A stretch of DNA of 41,250 bases, from the NCBI GenBank assembly GCA_001873295.1, contig MNYW01000061.1, forward strand, positions 1 through 41,250. Direction: 5' to 3'. How positions within the stretch are numbered: position 1 is the first letter of the stretch; each line of letters opens with the position of its first letter. This DNA comes from Nitrospirae bacterium CG2_30_70_394. GTDB lineage: Bacteria; CG2-30-53-67; CG2-30-70-394. Below the pieces are notes generated by a model. That model had not been told where the DNA came from. It ran no database searches and saw nothing but the letters and a program-made list of their open reading frames with translations. Made by a program: the position numbers and the translations under genes. Below, piece by piece: positions 27,748 through 40,452 of this stretch.

Positions 27748-29162
27748 GCGTGGGTCCATTCACCGGCCGCCTCCTCGGCCGCTGGCTTGCCGGCGCGGCG
27801 ATCGCGGCCGAGGCGCGTGGCGACCTCGACGCGGGGGCGGCCGCGGTGGCCACAGACAGCCGCTCCCTGCCCGCCGCCGCCTGCTTCGTTGCCCTCCGCG
27901 GGCCGAACTTCGACGGCCACCGTTTTGTCGCCGATGCCTTCGCCGCCGGCGCGGTCGGGGTGATCACCCGCGCGCCGGTGGTCCCACCGGCGGGGCGGTG
28001 GGCGATCACCGTGGCCGACCCCTTGGCGGCGCTCCAGGCCATTGCGGCGGCGTGGCGTGTGCGCCTGGCGACACCGGTGGTGGCGATTACCGGCTCGTGC
28101 GGCAAGACCACCACCCGCGAGATGGTGGCCGCCATCAGCGGGGGGGCGGGGCTGGCCGCGTGCGCCTCCGTCGCCAACCACAACAACGAAATCGGCGTGC
28201 CCCTCACCCTATTGGCCCTGCGCCCCCACCACCGCCTGGCGGTGGTCGAGCTGGGGATGAACCACGCCGGCGAGATCGCCTCCCTCACCCGCCTCGCGCG
28301 CCCGGACGTGGGCGCCATCACCTGCATCGGCGCGGCCCACCTGGAGGGGGTGGGCGATCTCGACGGGGTGGTGGCGGCGAAGGGCGAGCTGGTGGCGGAG
28401 TTGGCGGCGGGGCGGCCGGTGGTGCTCAACCGCGACGACCCCGCCTTTGCGCGTCTCGCCGGTCGCGCCCGCGGCCCGTTGCGCACCTTCGGTTGCCACC
28501 CCGAGGCCGAGGTGCGCTGGCGCCGGCAGGCGCATGGGGTGGCGCTAGTCGCGGGCGGCAAAGAGATCCGCATGGAGTCGTTGCCCGGCGACCACCTCGC
28601 CGCAGATGCGGCGTGCGCCGCCGCCTGCGCCCTCTCCCTCGGCCTGCCCGTGGCGGCGATCGCCGCGGGGCTTGGTTGCTTCCAGCCCCTGGCCGGCCGC
28701 GGCGCGCGCCTGGACCTCCCGGGCGGCGGCGTGCTCCTCGACGACTCCTACAACGCCAACCCCGACTCCATGGCCGCCGCCCTGGCGGTGCTCGCCGGAG
28801 CCCCGCGGCCGCGGGTCGCCATCCTCGGCGAGATGTTCGAGCTGGGGCACTCCGCCGACGATTTCCATCGCGACCTTGGGGCGCGGGCGGCGGCGGCGTG
28901 CGACCACCTAATCGCGGTCGGCGGCCGTGGCCCGCTGGTGGTGGCGGGCGGCGCCATGGGTGCGGCGGTGGCCGACTGGCAGGCGGCTTTGGCGGCGCTC
29001 CGGCCGCTGCTCGCGCGCCGCCCCACGGTGCTGGTGAAGGGCTCCCACTCGGTCCATCTGGAGCGGCTGGTGGCGGCGCTTGTAGGGGAGGCGAGCCGGC
29101 CGGGCGCTCTGCCGCCGGCCGCTCCGGCGCGGCCGGCGGTGACGGTGAGCTCGGAGAGTTAG
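27744..29162 (+). CDS. murF: UDP-MurNAc-pentapeptide synthetase MurF
   Basis: MurF adds D-Ala-D-Ala to the UDP-MurNAc-tripeptide. The protein is 472 aa, with TDSRSLPAAACFVALRGPNFDGH, the ATP loop TGSCGKTTTREMV, NHNNEIGVPLTLL, ELGMNHAGEI, DDSYNANPDSMAAAL and the C-terminal LVKGSHSVHLERLV. Translation starts at a GTG that overlaps the murE stop (GTGA), so the two are coupled. A Pro/Ala-rich tail of about 25 residues follows the domain. A gap of 297 bp (29163-29459) with no gene separates it from mraY, where a direct junction is more usual. Confidence 0.97.
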   Translation: MSVGPFTGRLLGRWLAGAAIAAEARGDLDAGAAAVATDSRSLPAAACFVALRGPNFDGHRFVADAFAAGAVGVITRAPVVPPAGRWAITVADPLAALQAIAAAWRVRLATPVVAITGSCGKTTTREMVAAISGGAGLAACASVANHNNEIGVPLTLLALRPHHRLAVVELGMNHAGEIASLTRLARPDVGAITCIGAAHLEGVGDLDGVVAAKGELVAELAAGRPVVLNRDDPAFARLAGRARGPLRTFGCHPEAEVRWRRQAHGVALVAGGKEIRMESLPGDHLAADAACAAACALSLGLPVAAIAAGLGCFQPLAGRGARLDLPGGGVLLDDSYNANPDSMAAALAVLAGAPRPRVAILGEMFELGHSADDFHRDLGARAAAACDHLIAVGGRGPLVVAGGAMGAAVADWQAALAALRPLLARRPTVLVKGSHSVHLERLVAALVGEASRPGALPPAAPARPAVTVSSES

Positions 29163-29459
29163 AAGTCGGTCGGCCTTTGTCGATCGTGGCGAGAGGCAGC
29201 GGGCGCGAGGCCGGATCGGGACCCGTTCGAGGAGCTACGTGGGGCTATGGAACGAAGAACGGTCCACGAGTCCTGGCCCACGAGCCGCATGGTCCGCGCG
29301 GCAGGCGAGCGGGACAAAGTCCGACAGGCTCTTCGGGAGGGTCGGCCCGGTGGCCGGATGAACAGCGCATGCAACCACCGACGAAACGATTCCGTGGACT
29401 CTTGACCGTGCCGCTACCCACCCGCCACCCGCGCCGCATCCCGCCCCGGAAAGAGTCCG

Positions 29460-30539
29460 ATGCTCGGTGATTTCCTCTACGCCCTGCGTGACCACGTCTC
29501 GGCGTTCAACGTTTTTCGCTACATCACCTTCCGGGCGATGGTGGCGGTCCTTACCGCCCTCGGCATCAGCCTGGCCCTGGGGCCGCTGTTCATCCGCTAC
29601 ATGCAGGCGCGGTCAGCGGGCCAGCCGATCCGTGAGCTCGGTCCCGAGAGCCATCTGCCGAAGGCGGGGACTCCGACCATGGGCGGGGCGATGATCCTGT
29701 TCTCCGTGGGGGTGACCGCGCTGTTGTGGGGCCAGTGGTCGAATGCCTACTTCTGCCTGGTGGTGGCGGTGACCATCGGCTTCGGTCTTTTGGGGCTCGC
29801 GGACGACTACCTGAAGGTCATCGCCCACGACTCCCGCGGCCTCCCCGCGCGCTACAAGCTCGGCGGCCAGTTTGTGTTCGCCGCCGGCGTCGGTCTCTTC
29901 CTCGTCCTCCACCCGGAGTCCACCTCCACCCTCCTGTCGGTCCCCTTCTTCAAGGGGCTGCACCCGAACCTCGGCCTCTTCTACATCCCCTTCGCGATGG
30001 TGGTGATCGTCGGGGCGAGCAATGCGGTGAACCTCACCGACGGCCTCGACGGGTTGGCAATCCTGCCGGTGATCATCTGCGCCGCGGTCTTCGCCGTGAT
30101 CGCCTACCTCGCCGGCCACGCGCGCTTGGCCGCCTACCTCCACCTCCTCTACGTCCCGGGGGTGGGGGAGGTGTCGGTCTTCCTCGGTGCGATCATCGGC
30201 GCCGGCCTCGGCTTCCTCTGGTTCAACGCCTACCCGGCGACGGTCTTCATGGGCGATGTTGGTTCCCTTGCCCTCGGCGGGGCGCTGGGGACGGTGGCGG
30301 TGCTCGCCAAACAAGAGCTGCTGCTGGCGGTGGCGGGCGGCTTGTTCGTGGTGGAGGCGGTGTCGGTGATCCTCCAGGTCGCCTCCTTCAAGCTCTTCCA
30401 CCGGCGGATCTTCCGGATGGCGCCGATCCACCACCACTTCGAGCTCAAGGGGTGGCCCGAGCCGAAGGTGATCGTGCGGGCGTGGATCATCACCATTGTC
30501 CTTGGCTTCGTTGCCCTCTCCACCCTGAAGCTGCGATGA
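29460..30539 (+). CDS. mraY: Phospho-N-acetylmuramoyl-pentapeptide transferase MraY
   Basis: MraY makes lipid I from UDP-MurNAc-pentapeptide and undecaprenyl phosphate. The 359-aa polytopic protein has about ten membrane helices and the family motifs LPKAGTPTMGGAMIL, GLADDYLKV, NAVNLTDGLDGLA, FMGDVGSLALGG and the HHHFELKGWPEPKV loop. GGAAAGAG precedes the ATG. Its stop overlaps the start of murD (ATGA). Confidence 0.98.
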   Translation: MLGDFLYALRDHVSAFNVFRYITFRAMVAVLTALGISLALGPLFIRYMQARSAGQPIRELGPESHLPKAGTPTMGGAMILFSVGVTALLWGQWSNAYFCLVVAVTIGFGLLGLADDYLKVIAHDSRGLPARYKLGGQFVFAAGVGLFLVLHPESTSTLLSVPFFKGLHPNLGLFYIPFAMVVIVGASNAVNLTDGLDGLAILPVIICAAVFAVIAYLAGHARLAAYLHLLYVPGVGEVSVFLGAIIGAGLGFLWFNAYPATVFMGDVGSLALGGALGTVAVLAKQELLLAVAGGLFVVEAVSVILQVASFKLFHRRIFRMAPIHHHFELKGWPEPKVIVRAWIITIVLGFVALSTLKLR

Positions 30540-31876
30540 CCCTCCCCGACCTCAGCGGTCGTACCTACGCGGTGATTGGCGGAGGCCGCTCCGGCGTCGC
30601 GGCGGCGCGCTTTCTCGCGGGCGCCGGCGCCCGCGTGCGGCTTACCGACGCCGGGACACCGAAGCTGACGGAGCTCCCGGGTATCGAGCTCTTTCTCGGG
30701 GGCCATCCGGCGGCGTGCTTCGCCGGTGTCGACGAGGTGGTCCTCTCCCCCGGCGTGGCGCGCCGCGCGCCGGTGGTGCGGGCGCTTCTCGACCGCGGGA
30801 TTTCGGTGATCGGCGAGGTGGAGCTTGCCTACCGCCACACGAATCGGCCGTTGCTCGCGGTCACCGGCACCAATGGCAAATCGACCACCGTGGCGTGGTT
30901 GTACGCGATGCTCCAGGAGGCCGGGATGCGGCCGAGCCTGGGTGGCAACATCGGCACGCCGCTCATCGAGGCGCTGGCCGACGGCGAGCCTGGGCCGTGC
31001 GTGGTGGAGCTCTCTAGCTTCCAGCTCGAGTCGATCGTCCACTTCCGGCCGCGCGTCGCCGGCTACCTCAACCTCTCTCCGGATCACGAGGACCGCTATC
31101 CGGACGCGGGGGCCTACGGCGCGGCCAAGGCGCGCATCTTCGAAAACCAGCAGGCGGGCGACAGCGGGGTGGTGAACCTCGACGACCCCTCCCTCGCGCC
31201 GCTCGTCGCCGGGCGATGGGCCTTCTCCGTGGCCGGCAGGGCGGGCGCGGCGGGGCGGGTGGAAGCGGGGGCCCTATGGGTGGAGACAGACCGTTTCACC
31301 GGCCGCTTGATCGACACCCGCGCGATGGCTCTGGGCGGGCGCCACGATCAGGCGAACGGCCTGGCCGCCGCCCTCATGGCGCTGGCCTGGAACGCGGAGC
31401 CGGCGGCGGTGGCCACGGTGCTCGCCCGCTTCACCGGCCTGACCCACCGCGGCGAGGTGGTGGCCGAGCACGGCGGGGTGCGCTTCGCGGACAACTCGAA
31501 GGCGACCAACGTCGGGGCGGTGGAGACGGTCCTCGCGTCGTTCGGCGACCGCGAGGTGGTGCTCATCGCCGGGGGCTCTTCCAAGGGCGGTGGCTTCGCG
31601 CAGCTCCGCCCGGCGGTGGCCCGGGCGTGTAGCCATTGCCTGCTCATCGGCCAGACCGCGCCCGCCTTGGCCGCGGCCCTGGCGGGGTGTTGTACGGTGG
31701 AAATCGTCGGTGCGCTGGGAGAGGCGGTGGCCCGCGCCGCGTGCCTCGCTCGCCCCGGCCAGACCGTGCTGTTGGCACCGGCGTGTGCCAGCTTCGACCA
31801 GTTCGCCAACTACGCCGACCGCGGCGCGCGCTTCGCCGCCTTCGCCCGCGCCGTGGCCGCGCCGCGGCCCGTCTGA
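30536..31876 (+). CDS. murD: UDP-MurNAc-L-Ala--D-Glu ligase MurD
   Basis: MurD adds D-glutamate to UDP-MurNAc-L-Ala. The protein is 446 aa, with an N-terminal Rossmann domain (YAVIGGGRSGVAAARFLAG), LSPGVARRAPVV, the ATP loop TGTNGKSTTVAWL, GGNIGTPLIE, ELSSFQLE, LNLSPDHEDRYPD and FADNSKATNVGAVE, and the C-terminal LLAPACASFDQFANYADRG. Translation is coupled to mraY through ATGA. Confidence 0.98.
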   Translation: MTLPDLSGRTYAVIGGGRSGVAAARFLAGAGARVRLTDAGTPKLTELPGIELFLGGHPAACFAGVDEVVLSPGVARRAPVVRALLDRGISVIGEVELAYRHTNRPLLAVTGTNGKSTTVAWLYAMLQEAGMRPSLGGNIGTPLIEALADGEPGPCVVELSSFQLESIVHFRPRVAGYLNLSPDHEDRYPDAGAYGAAKARIFENQQAGDSGVVNLDDPSLAPLVAGRWAFSVAGRAGAAGRVEAGALWVETDRFTGRLIDTRAMALGGRHDQANGLAAALMALAWNAEPAAVATVLARFTGLTHRGEVVAEHGGVRFADNSKATNVGAVETVLASFGDREVVLIAGGSSKGGGFAQLRPAVARACSHCLLIGQTAPALAAALAGCCTVEIVGALGEAVARAACLARPGQTVLLAPACASFDQFANYADRGARFAAFARAVAAPRPV

Positions 31877-31912
31877 TCCCCCTGGCTCTCCCCTCTCTCC
31901 GCGTGGTCTCTG

Positions 31913-33001
31913 ATGCAGAACCTCGACCGCCCCCTCTTCTTCACCTTCGCCGGACTCCTCCTGTTCGGCCTCGGCTCCCTCTACTCCGCCTCCTCCACCG
32001 AGGCGGTGAAGCTCACCGGCGACCCGTACCACTTCGTCGTCCACCAGCTCCTCTGGGCGGTGATCGGGATCGGCGTGGCCGCCCTCGTCGTGCGGGTGGA
32101 CGTGCACCGCTGGGAGGCGGCGGCGCTCCCCCTCTTCTTCCTCTGCCTCATCCTTCTGGTCCTGGTCCTTATCCCGGGGGTGGGGGTGGAGGTGAATGCG
32201 GCGCAGCGGTGGCTACAGGTGGGCAGCTTCCGCTTTCAGCCGGCGGAGGCGGCGAAGGTAGCGATGGTGCTGTTGTTGGCGCGCACCCTGTCGCGCGACC
32301 CGGCCCGCCTGGAGCGGTTTGGCGGCGGCCTGGCGCCGCAGCTCGGCCTGACCGCGGTGATGGTGGTCCTGGTGCTGATGGAGCGCGACTTGGGCAACGC
32401 GGTGGTGATCGCCCTGGTGACCCTGGTGATGCTCTTCCTCGGCGGTGCGCGCCTGCGCCACCTCGGCGCCATCGTCCTCGCCTGTTGCCCGTTGGGGGTC
32501 CTGGCGATCGCGGCGGAGCCCTATCGGATCCGGCGCGTCTTCACCTATCTCCATCCGTGGGACGATCCCGCCGGCGGCGGCTGGCAGATCACCCAGTCGC
32601 TCATGGCGATCGGCAGCGGCGGCCTCTTTGGCACCGGCGTTGGCGCCGGGGTGCAGAAGCGGGTCTTCCTCCCCGCGCCGCATACGGACTTTATTTTTTC
32701 GGTGGTGGGAGAGGAGGTGGGGCTCATGGGTACGTTGCTGCTGGTATCCCTCTTTCTCCTCCTGGTCTGGCGCGGGGTCCACATCGCCCTCCGCGCCCCC
32801 ACCCCGTTCGCCCAGCTCCTTGCTGCCGGCACCACCACCATGATCACCGTCCAGGCCCTCCTCAACATGATGGTGTGCACCGGCATGGTGCCCACTAAGG
32901 GGCTGACCCTCCCCTTCTTCAGCGCCGGCGGTTCCGCCCTGGTGGTGGACCTGGTTGCCGCCGGGTTTCTCCTCGCCACCTCGCGCTGGGTCGCCGAATG
33001 A
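31913..33001 (+). CDS. ftsW: Septal peptidoglycan polymerase FtsW (SEDS family)
   Basis: FtsW is the glycosyltransferase that works with FtsI at the septum. The 362-aa polytopic protein has about ten membrane helices and the SEDS motifs AAQRWLQVGSFRFQPAEAAK, MERDLGNAVVIA (with the conserved Asp), HTDFIFSVVGEEVGLMG and LTLPFFSAGGSAL. It lies between murD and murG, the usual dcw position, and ends in an ATGA overlap with murG. Confidence 0.96.
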   Translation: MQNLDRPLFFTFAGLLLFGLGSLYSASSTEAVKLTGDPYHFVVHQLLWAVIGIGVAALVVRVDVHRWEAAALPLFFLCLILLVLVLIPGVGVEVNAAQRWLQVGSFRFQPAEAAKVAMVLLLARTLSRDPARLERFGGGLAPQLGLTAVMVVLVLMERDLGNAVVIALVTLVMLFLGGARLRHLGAIVLACCPLGVLAIAAEPYRIRRVFTYLHPWDDPAGGGWQITQSLMAIGSGGLFGTGVGAGVQKRVFLPAPHTDFIFSVVGEEVGLMGTLLLVSLFLLLVWRGVHIALRAPTPFAQLLAAGTTTMITVQALLNMMVCTGMVPTKGLTLPFFSAGGSALVVDLVAAGFLLATSRWVAE

Positions 33002-34089
33002 CCCGGCTGGCGATCGCCGGCGGGGGCACCGGCGGCCACCTCTTTCCCGCCCTGGCGGTGGCCGAGGCCCTGGTGGAACAGGGGGTGGCGCGTTCCGAGA
33101 TCCTGTTCGTGGGGAGCGAGCGGGGGCTGGAGCAGCGCCTCGTCGGGCGCCACGGTTTTCCCCTCGAGTGCCTTCCCGCCCGCCCCTTTCAGGGCCAGGG
33201 CGGGCGGGCGCGGCTCGCCGCCGTCGCCGCCCTGCCGGGGCTGGTGGTCGCGGCCCGGCACCTCCTCGCACGCTTCGCGCCGGACGGATTGCTCGGGGTC
33301 GGTGGCTACGCCTCGGTCCCCGCCGGTCTCGCCGCTCGCAGCCTCGGGGTGCGCCTGGTCCTGCAGGAGCAGAATCGCTGGCCGGGGCTCGCCAACCGGC
33401 TGCTGGCCCATTTCGCCCGGCGGGTCTGTGTGGTCGACGACGCGGTCGCCCGCTTCTTCCCCGGTGGCCGGTGCGTTGCTACCGGCAACCCGGTCCCGGG
33501 GGAGCGGCGCCAGGCGGGGAGCCCCGCGGAGGTGGGGCTGAAGGAGGGGTGCTTCACCCTCTTGGTGATCGGCGGCAGCGGCGGCGCGGTGGCACTGAAT
33601 GAGGTGCTGGCGGCCGCGGCGCCGCTTTTGGCCGACCGCGCTGGCGACCTGCAAATCCTCCACGCCTGCGGCGACCACCCCACGGGAGGCTTGGAGGAGG
33701 CGTACGCCAAGGCGGGGATCCACGCCCGGGTGTTGCCGTTCATCGAGCGGATGGGGGTGGCCTACGCGGTGGCGAATGCGATCGTCGCTCGCGCCGGGGC
33801 GCTCACCTGCCAGGAGATCGCCAACGCCGGCCTGCCGTCGCTCCTCATCCCGTACCCGTACGCGACCCACGACCACCAGTGGCACAACGCCCTGCGCCTC
33901 CAGGAGGTGGGGGCGGCGCAGGTGGTGCGCCAGGGGGAGCTCGACCCGGCGCGTCTCGCCGCCACGATCCGCGCCTGGCTCGACGACCCGGCCGGCCGCG
34001 CCCGCCAGGCCGCCGCCGCCCACCGCCTCGCCGCCCCGGACGCCGCCACGAAGGTTGCTGCCGAGCTCCTCGCCGCGGCGGCAAGGTAG
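32998..34089 (+). CDS. murG: UDP-GlcNAc:lipid I GlcNAc transferase MurG
   Basis: MurG turns lipid I into lipid II at the inner face of the membrane. The 363-aa GT-B protein has the N-terminal G loop AGGGTGGHLFPALAVAEAL, GVGGYASVPAGLAAR, QEQNRWPGLANRLLA, the second G loop VIGGSGGAVALNE, and RAGALTCQEIANAGLPSLLIPYPYA for UDP-GlcNAc binding, followed by DHQWHNAL. It is the last dcw gene in the window. murC, murB, ddl and the ftsQAZ group would normally follow, but hsdM begins 64 bp later. Confidence 0.98.
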   Translation: MTRLAIAGGGTGGHLFPALAVAEALVEQGVARSEILFVGSERGLEQRLVGRHGFPLECLPARPFQGQGGRARLAAVAALPGLVVAARHLLARFAPDGLLGVGGYASVPAGLAARSLGVRLVLQEQNRWPGLANRLLAHFARRVCVVDDAVARFFPGGRCVATGNPVPGERRQAGSPAEVGLKEGCFTLLVIGGSGGAVALNEVLAAAAPLLADRAGDLQILHACGDHPTGGLEEAYAKAGIHARVLPFIERMGVAYAVANAIVARAGALTCQEIANAGLPSLLIPYPYATHDHQWHNALRLQEVGAAQVVRQGELDPARLAATIRAWLDDPAGRARQAAAAHRLAAPDAATKVAAELLAAAAR

Positions 34090-34153
34090 CCCCATCAACA
34101 GAGTGAGACGCCCCAAGACGGTGTTGCGGTTCCTCGATTGGATGAGGTAGCCC

Positions 34154-35897
<1,744 letters not shown>

Positions 35898-35908
<11 letters not shown>

Positions 35909-36971
35909 GAAAAAGACCACAAAGGACTCGGCCATGTCCGATAGCGAATCCATCATCCCTCGGGACTACGCGGACTGGCTGGCCAGCCTTAAGTCTCGTA
36001 TCTCCGGTGCCCGGCAGCGGGCCACCCTCGCCGTTAATCAGGAGCTGGTGCGGCTCTATCACCACATCGGCACCGAGATTCTGGAGCGGCAGACCCGTCA
36101 GGGCTGGGGAGCCAAAGTGATCGACCGCCTGGCCGCCGATCTCCGCGAAGCCTTCCCGGAGATGAAGGGCTTTTCCAGCTCGAACCTGAAATACATGCGG
36201 TTCTTCGCTCAGATGTGTCCCGCCGGCCTAATTGGTCAGCAGCCTGCTGACCAATTGCCCTGGTTCCACCTCGTCACCCTCCTCACCAAGGTTTCTGCGG
36301 ACACCGAGCGCGAATGGTATGCGGCCCAAGTCATCCAACATGGCTGGTCGCGGCCCACGCTGGATGTCCACATCAAAAACCAACTCCACCTGCGCCAGGG
36401 CGTCGCCATCACCAACTTCGACCGCCACCTCCCCACGCCGCACGCCCAGCTCGCCATCGAAGCCTTGAAGGACCCCTACTTTTTCGATTTTCTCGGCCTC
36501 GGCGACGAAGCCCATGAGCGCGACATCGAGGACGCCCTCATTCGGCACATCACCCGGTTTCTCCTGGAACTCGGGGCAGGTTTCGCTTTTGTCGGGCGGC
36601 AATTTCGGCTGGAAGTGGGTGGCGACGAGTTTTTCATCGACCTGCTTTTCTATCACACCCGCCTGAAATGTTATGTGGTGGTGGAACTCAAGGGAGTGGC
36701 CTTCAAGCCCGAACACGCCGGCCAACTGAACTTCTATCTCGCCGCCGTGGATGCCCAAATCAAGGCCCCGGACGACAAGCCCACGCTCGGCCTCTTGCTC
36801 TGCAAAACCAAGAACCGCCTCGTCGCCGAATACGCCCTCTCCGGAATCAGCAAACCCATCGGCGTGGCGGAATACCAACTCGTGCGCGCACTGCCCGAAC
36901 CGCTGGATACCAATCTGCCCAGCATTGAGGAGATCGAGGCGGAGCTGGCGCCGAAGCGGGGCAAACGATGA
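35898..36971 (+). CDS. DUF1016 (YhcG-like) PD-(D/E)XK nuclease family protein
   Basis: The 357-aa protein has the two parts of the YhcG/DUF1016 family. The N-terminal helical domain ([46 protein letters not shown]) is followed by a C-terminal PD-(D/E)XK nuclease with the Asp in [21 protein letters not shown] and the ExK triad member in [21 protein letters not shown] follows. Such genes are frequent guests in Type I restriction loci; their exact role is unsettled. Two starts have good ribosome sites: ATG 35898 (AAGGAG, inside the hsdM tail, 11-bp overlap) and ATG 35934 (AAAGGA). The gene is less GC-rich than its neighbours and is flanked by two copies of the hsdM 3' end, which suggests insertion. 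Confidence 0.93.
36230..36256 (+). repeat. Perfect 12-3-12 palindrome in the DUF1016 gene
   Basis: Arms AATTGGTCAGCA (36230-36241) and TGCTGACCAATT (36245-36256) with a 3-nt loop, encoding [11 protein letters not shown]. The peptide looks native to this family, so this may be coding coincidence rather than an insertion. Confidence 0.7.
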
Positions 36972-36988
36972 ACGGCGGGGTTCGAGGT

Positions 36989-37034
36989 GCGAAGCTGGAT
37001 GCGGCCTTCGCCGCCAACCTGAAGGGGGTTCGGT

Positions 37035-37045
<11 letters not shown>
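36989..37045 (+). pseudogene. Remnant of a second hsdM 3' end
   Basis: These 57 bp read AKLDAAFAANLKGVRYGG-stop and match the true hsdM end at 35852-35908 ([18 protein letters not shown]-stop) at about 46 of 57 bases. In both copies ATGGCGGGT overlaps the stop codon: in the first it is a possible start of the DUF1016 gene, here it is the start of hsdS. The DUF1016 gene thus sits between two hsdM tails, and hsdS kept the tail of a different hsdM. Confidence 0.88.
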
Positions 37046-37967
<922 letters not shown>

Positions 37968-40452
37968 TCGTGGCCGGGCAGCCATTTCGAGCATTTCGTC
38001 ATCGCCGCATCGAGCGTCTGGCAGTCCTGCGTCGTGATGTCGGCGATCGTGCCAATGTGCTGTGTCTGGACTCCAGGCCGGAACCGTTCGACAACCCCGG
38101 CCAGAAGAACTTCCTCAAGGGCGCGTTCCCACGCTTCGCGCAGCAAGCCATAGAGGTACGTGGCCTCTTTCTCATACGCGGCCTGATGGCCATCGCGAGA
38201 GAGCTTGTCCGCGGCTTGCCATTCCTTCTTCAGGTGTCCGATCCTCTTCTTGATGGGCATCGCGACCCACGGCAACTCCTCCGCGCAAACGCCGGCGCCC
38301 TTCGAAAGCTGGCGAACGTGCTGGTCAAGCTGCTCCACAACCTGCTCCTCGGCGAATTGCTTCAACATCAGGAGGAAGACAATGTCGTGCGTGAAGACAC
38401 TGACTTGTCGGGTCTTGGCTTCCTGCACCAGCCGCCGCGCCACACCTTCTCGCCATCGGTAGTCGAGCGATGACACAGGATCGTCGAACACGATGCCGGA
38501 GGGGTCATCGGCGGTGCTGAGTTCCGCAAAGAATGCCGCTATGGACAAACAGCGCTGCTCGCCTTCGCTCACGACCCGAGGCAGTTCAACGCCCGGTGCG
38601 CGAGTCAGGATCAACTTGTGGTAAAGCACGCCCTCCGCGCCACCGGCTTCCGTCAGCTCCACCTCGACATGGCGGAATGCGAGACTCTCCAGTTCGTCCC
38701 GAAACCCATCCTTCAGCTTCTGGGATACGGCCGCCTTCGTGACCGCCGTGCTCTTCTGCGTGATGGCGTTGGTTGTCGTGTCGTTGATGCATAGCTCGTA
38801 GGCCGCGATTCTTTTCTTGCGTTCGATTTCGTTCAGAACAAGCGGCTCATGCTGAGCGAGCAGTTTCCGGGCGCGCAGCTCCTGCGCCTCGGCGGTCAGG
38901 CGTTTACGTGTTTCATCAGTCGAGCTGGTGTGCAGCGTCTTAACGCGCGCCTCGATCTGCTCGGCAAGCGCATCGGCCTCGTGGGCAACGGACGCGAGGG
39001 CGGGACAATCGGCGCCGAGGTCTTGGTCCTCGGTCAAGGCGAGAACGACGGACTGGCGGCGGTTCTCGTTCGTGACGAGCGCGGCGTTGATCGCGTCCCC
39101 GACCGCCTCATGCTCGATGCGGATCTCCTTGAGCGTCTCGGCGATGGCTTCAGTCGTCGTCTTGAGATCGATGAAGGCCGTCCGCAGCCGGGTGAAGGTC
39201 TCCCTGACCTGCCGGAGCTCGCGCTCCGTCGTCGAAGCCACGAACGCCTCGAACTGCCGGAGTCTGTGGCCGGCCGCGTGATCGAGGTCCTGCTGGCACA
39301 GCACGCAGTGCGCGCCGGCCTCCACGACCGGAAACCCCCGGCCGGGATAAGCCTGCTCCTGCGAGAACTGGCGGGCCGCCTCCCAAAGCGCCGTCCACGC
39401 TTCGGAACCAGTTCCGAACAGCATGCTGGCCGGGAACGTTATATCGCGAAGCCTTCTGGCTTCCTCGCTCTTGCGGCGGACCTCGGTTCGCGCATCGAAC
39501 ACAGCGGAGACAGTCTGCGCCGAAAGCTCCACCTCCACCGCCGTGAGATGCCGGGCCAGCGCCTTGACGCGGCCGGCGCGAAGGGTCAACTGCCGGATCA
39601 AGTTCTCGGGATCATTGGCCTGCAAATCAAGCAGCGACTTCTCCACCAAGGCAAGCCGGGCTTCCTCCTTCGGGGACAGCCGTGCGAGCGTCTGGACTGC
39701 TTCCGGCTTTGTGAGTGAGCTGAGGTTCGCCAGGAGCTTTGCAACGGCAGTGCCTTCCGGGATTTGCGCCTGCAGGGAGGCCAAAGCGTTCGAGGCCAGG
39801 GCGCGCTGTTCACTCTCGAGCTTCGCTCGAACCGCCTTGCACGTCCTGACAAGCTTGTCGAAGAGGTCAAGCCCGAAGGGGCGGAACGCGACATCCGTCT
39901 TCTCGGTAAGGTAGACGGCGGCGCACTGCGTATCGAACACGCTCACGCGGGATATGAACTCGTCCTCGCCGTTCCCGGCCCATTCCCGCGGTCGGGGTTC
40001 TGTTCCGACCTGATATTTGATTGACACCACGGGCGAGAGCGGCGCTGCGCCGGAGACGACGTTCCCCAGGATTCGCTCCTGCCCACGGGCGCGGCACGCG
40101 CTCTTGAGGATTCGGATGTACCCCGTCTTTCCGGCGGCGTTGTCGCCGTAGACCACGGTGAGGTGCGGTGCGAGCTTGAGAGTCTGGTCTTCCGCGAGCG
40201 CGTTCACGCCGCGGTTATGAAAGATGGAAACAAGCGAGACGGGAGCGCTTCCGGCGATCTTCTCCGGCACGTGCTCCTTGGTGAGCGGAGCGATGTCCTG
40301 TTGTTCGGCGAGCCCGTGCGCGCTCTTGCAGATGTTGGTCAGCGCGTGGATGTCGTCATCGAAAACGTCGCCGCTTAGAACGAGCCGGCGCAGGGCATCG
40401 CGCTGCCAGGCCGGCCGGTCCTGGGACCACTCAAGGAGTTCTTCGAGAACGG

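Noticed and set aside
29163-29459. A hidden gene or tRNA in the murF-mraY gap
   Set aside because: No cloverleaf, no frame with coding character and no clear promoter pair could be found in the 297 bp.
36230-36256. DUF1016-gene palindrome as an inserted element
   Set aside because: The peptide [12 protein letters not shown] looks native to this branch of the family, so I list the palindrome but do not claim insertion.
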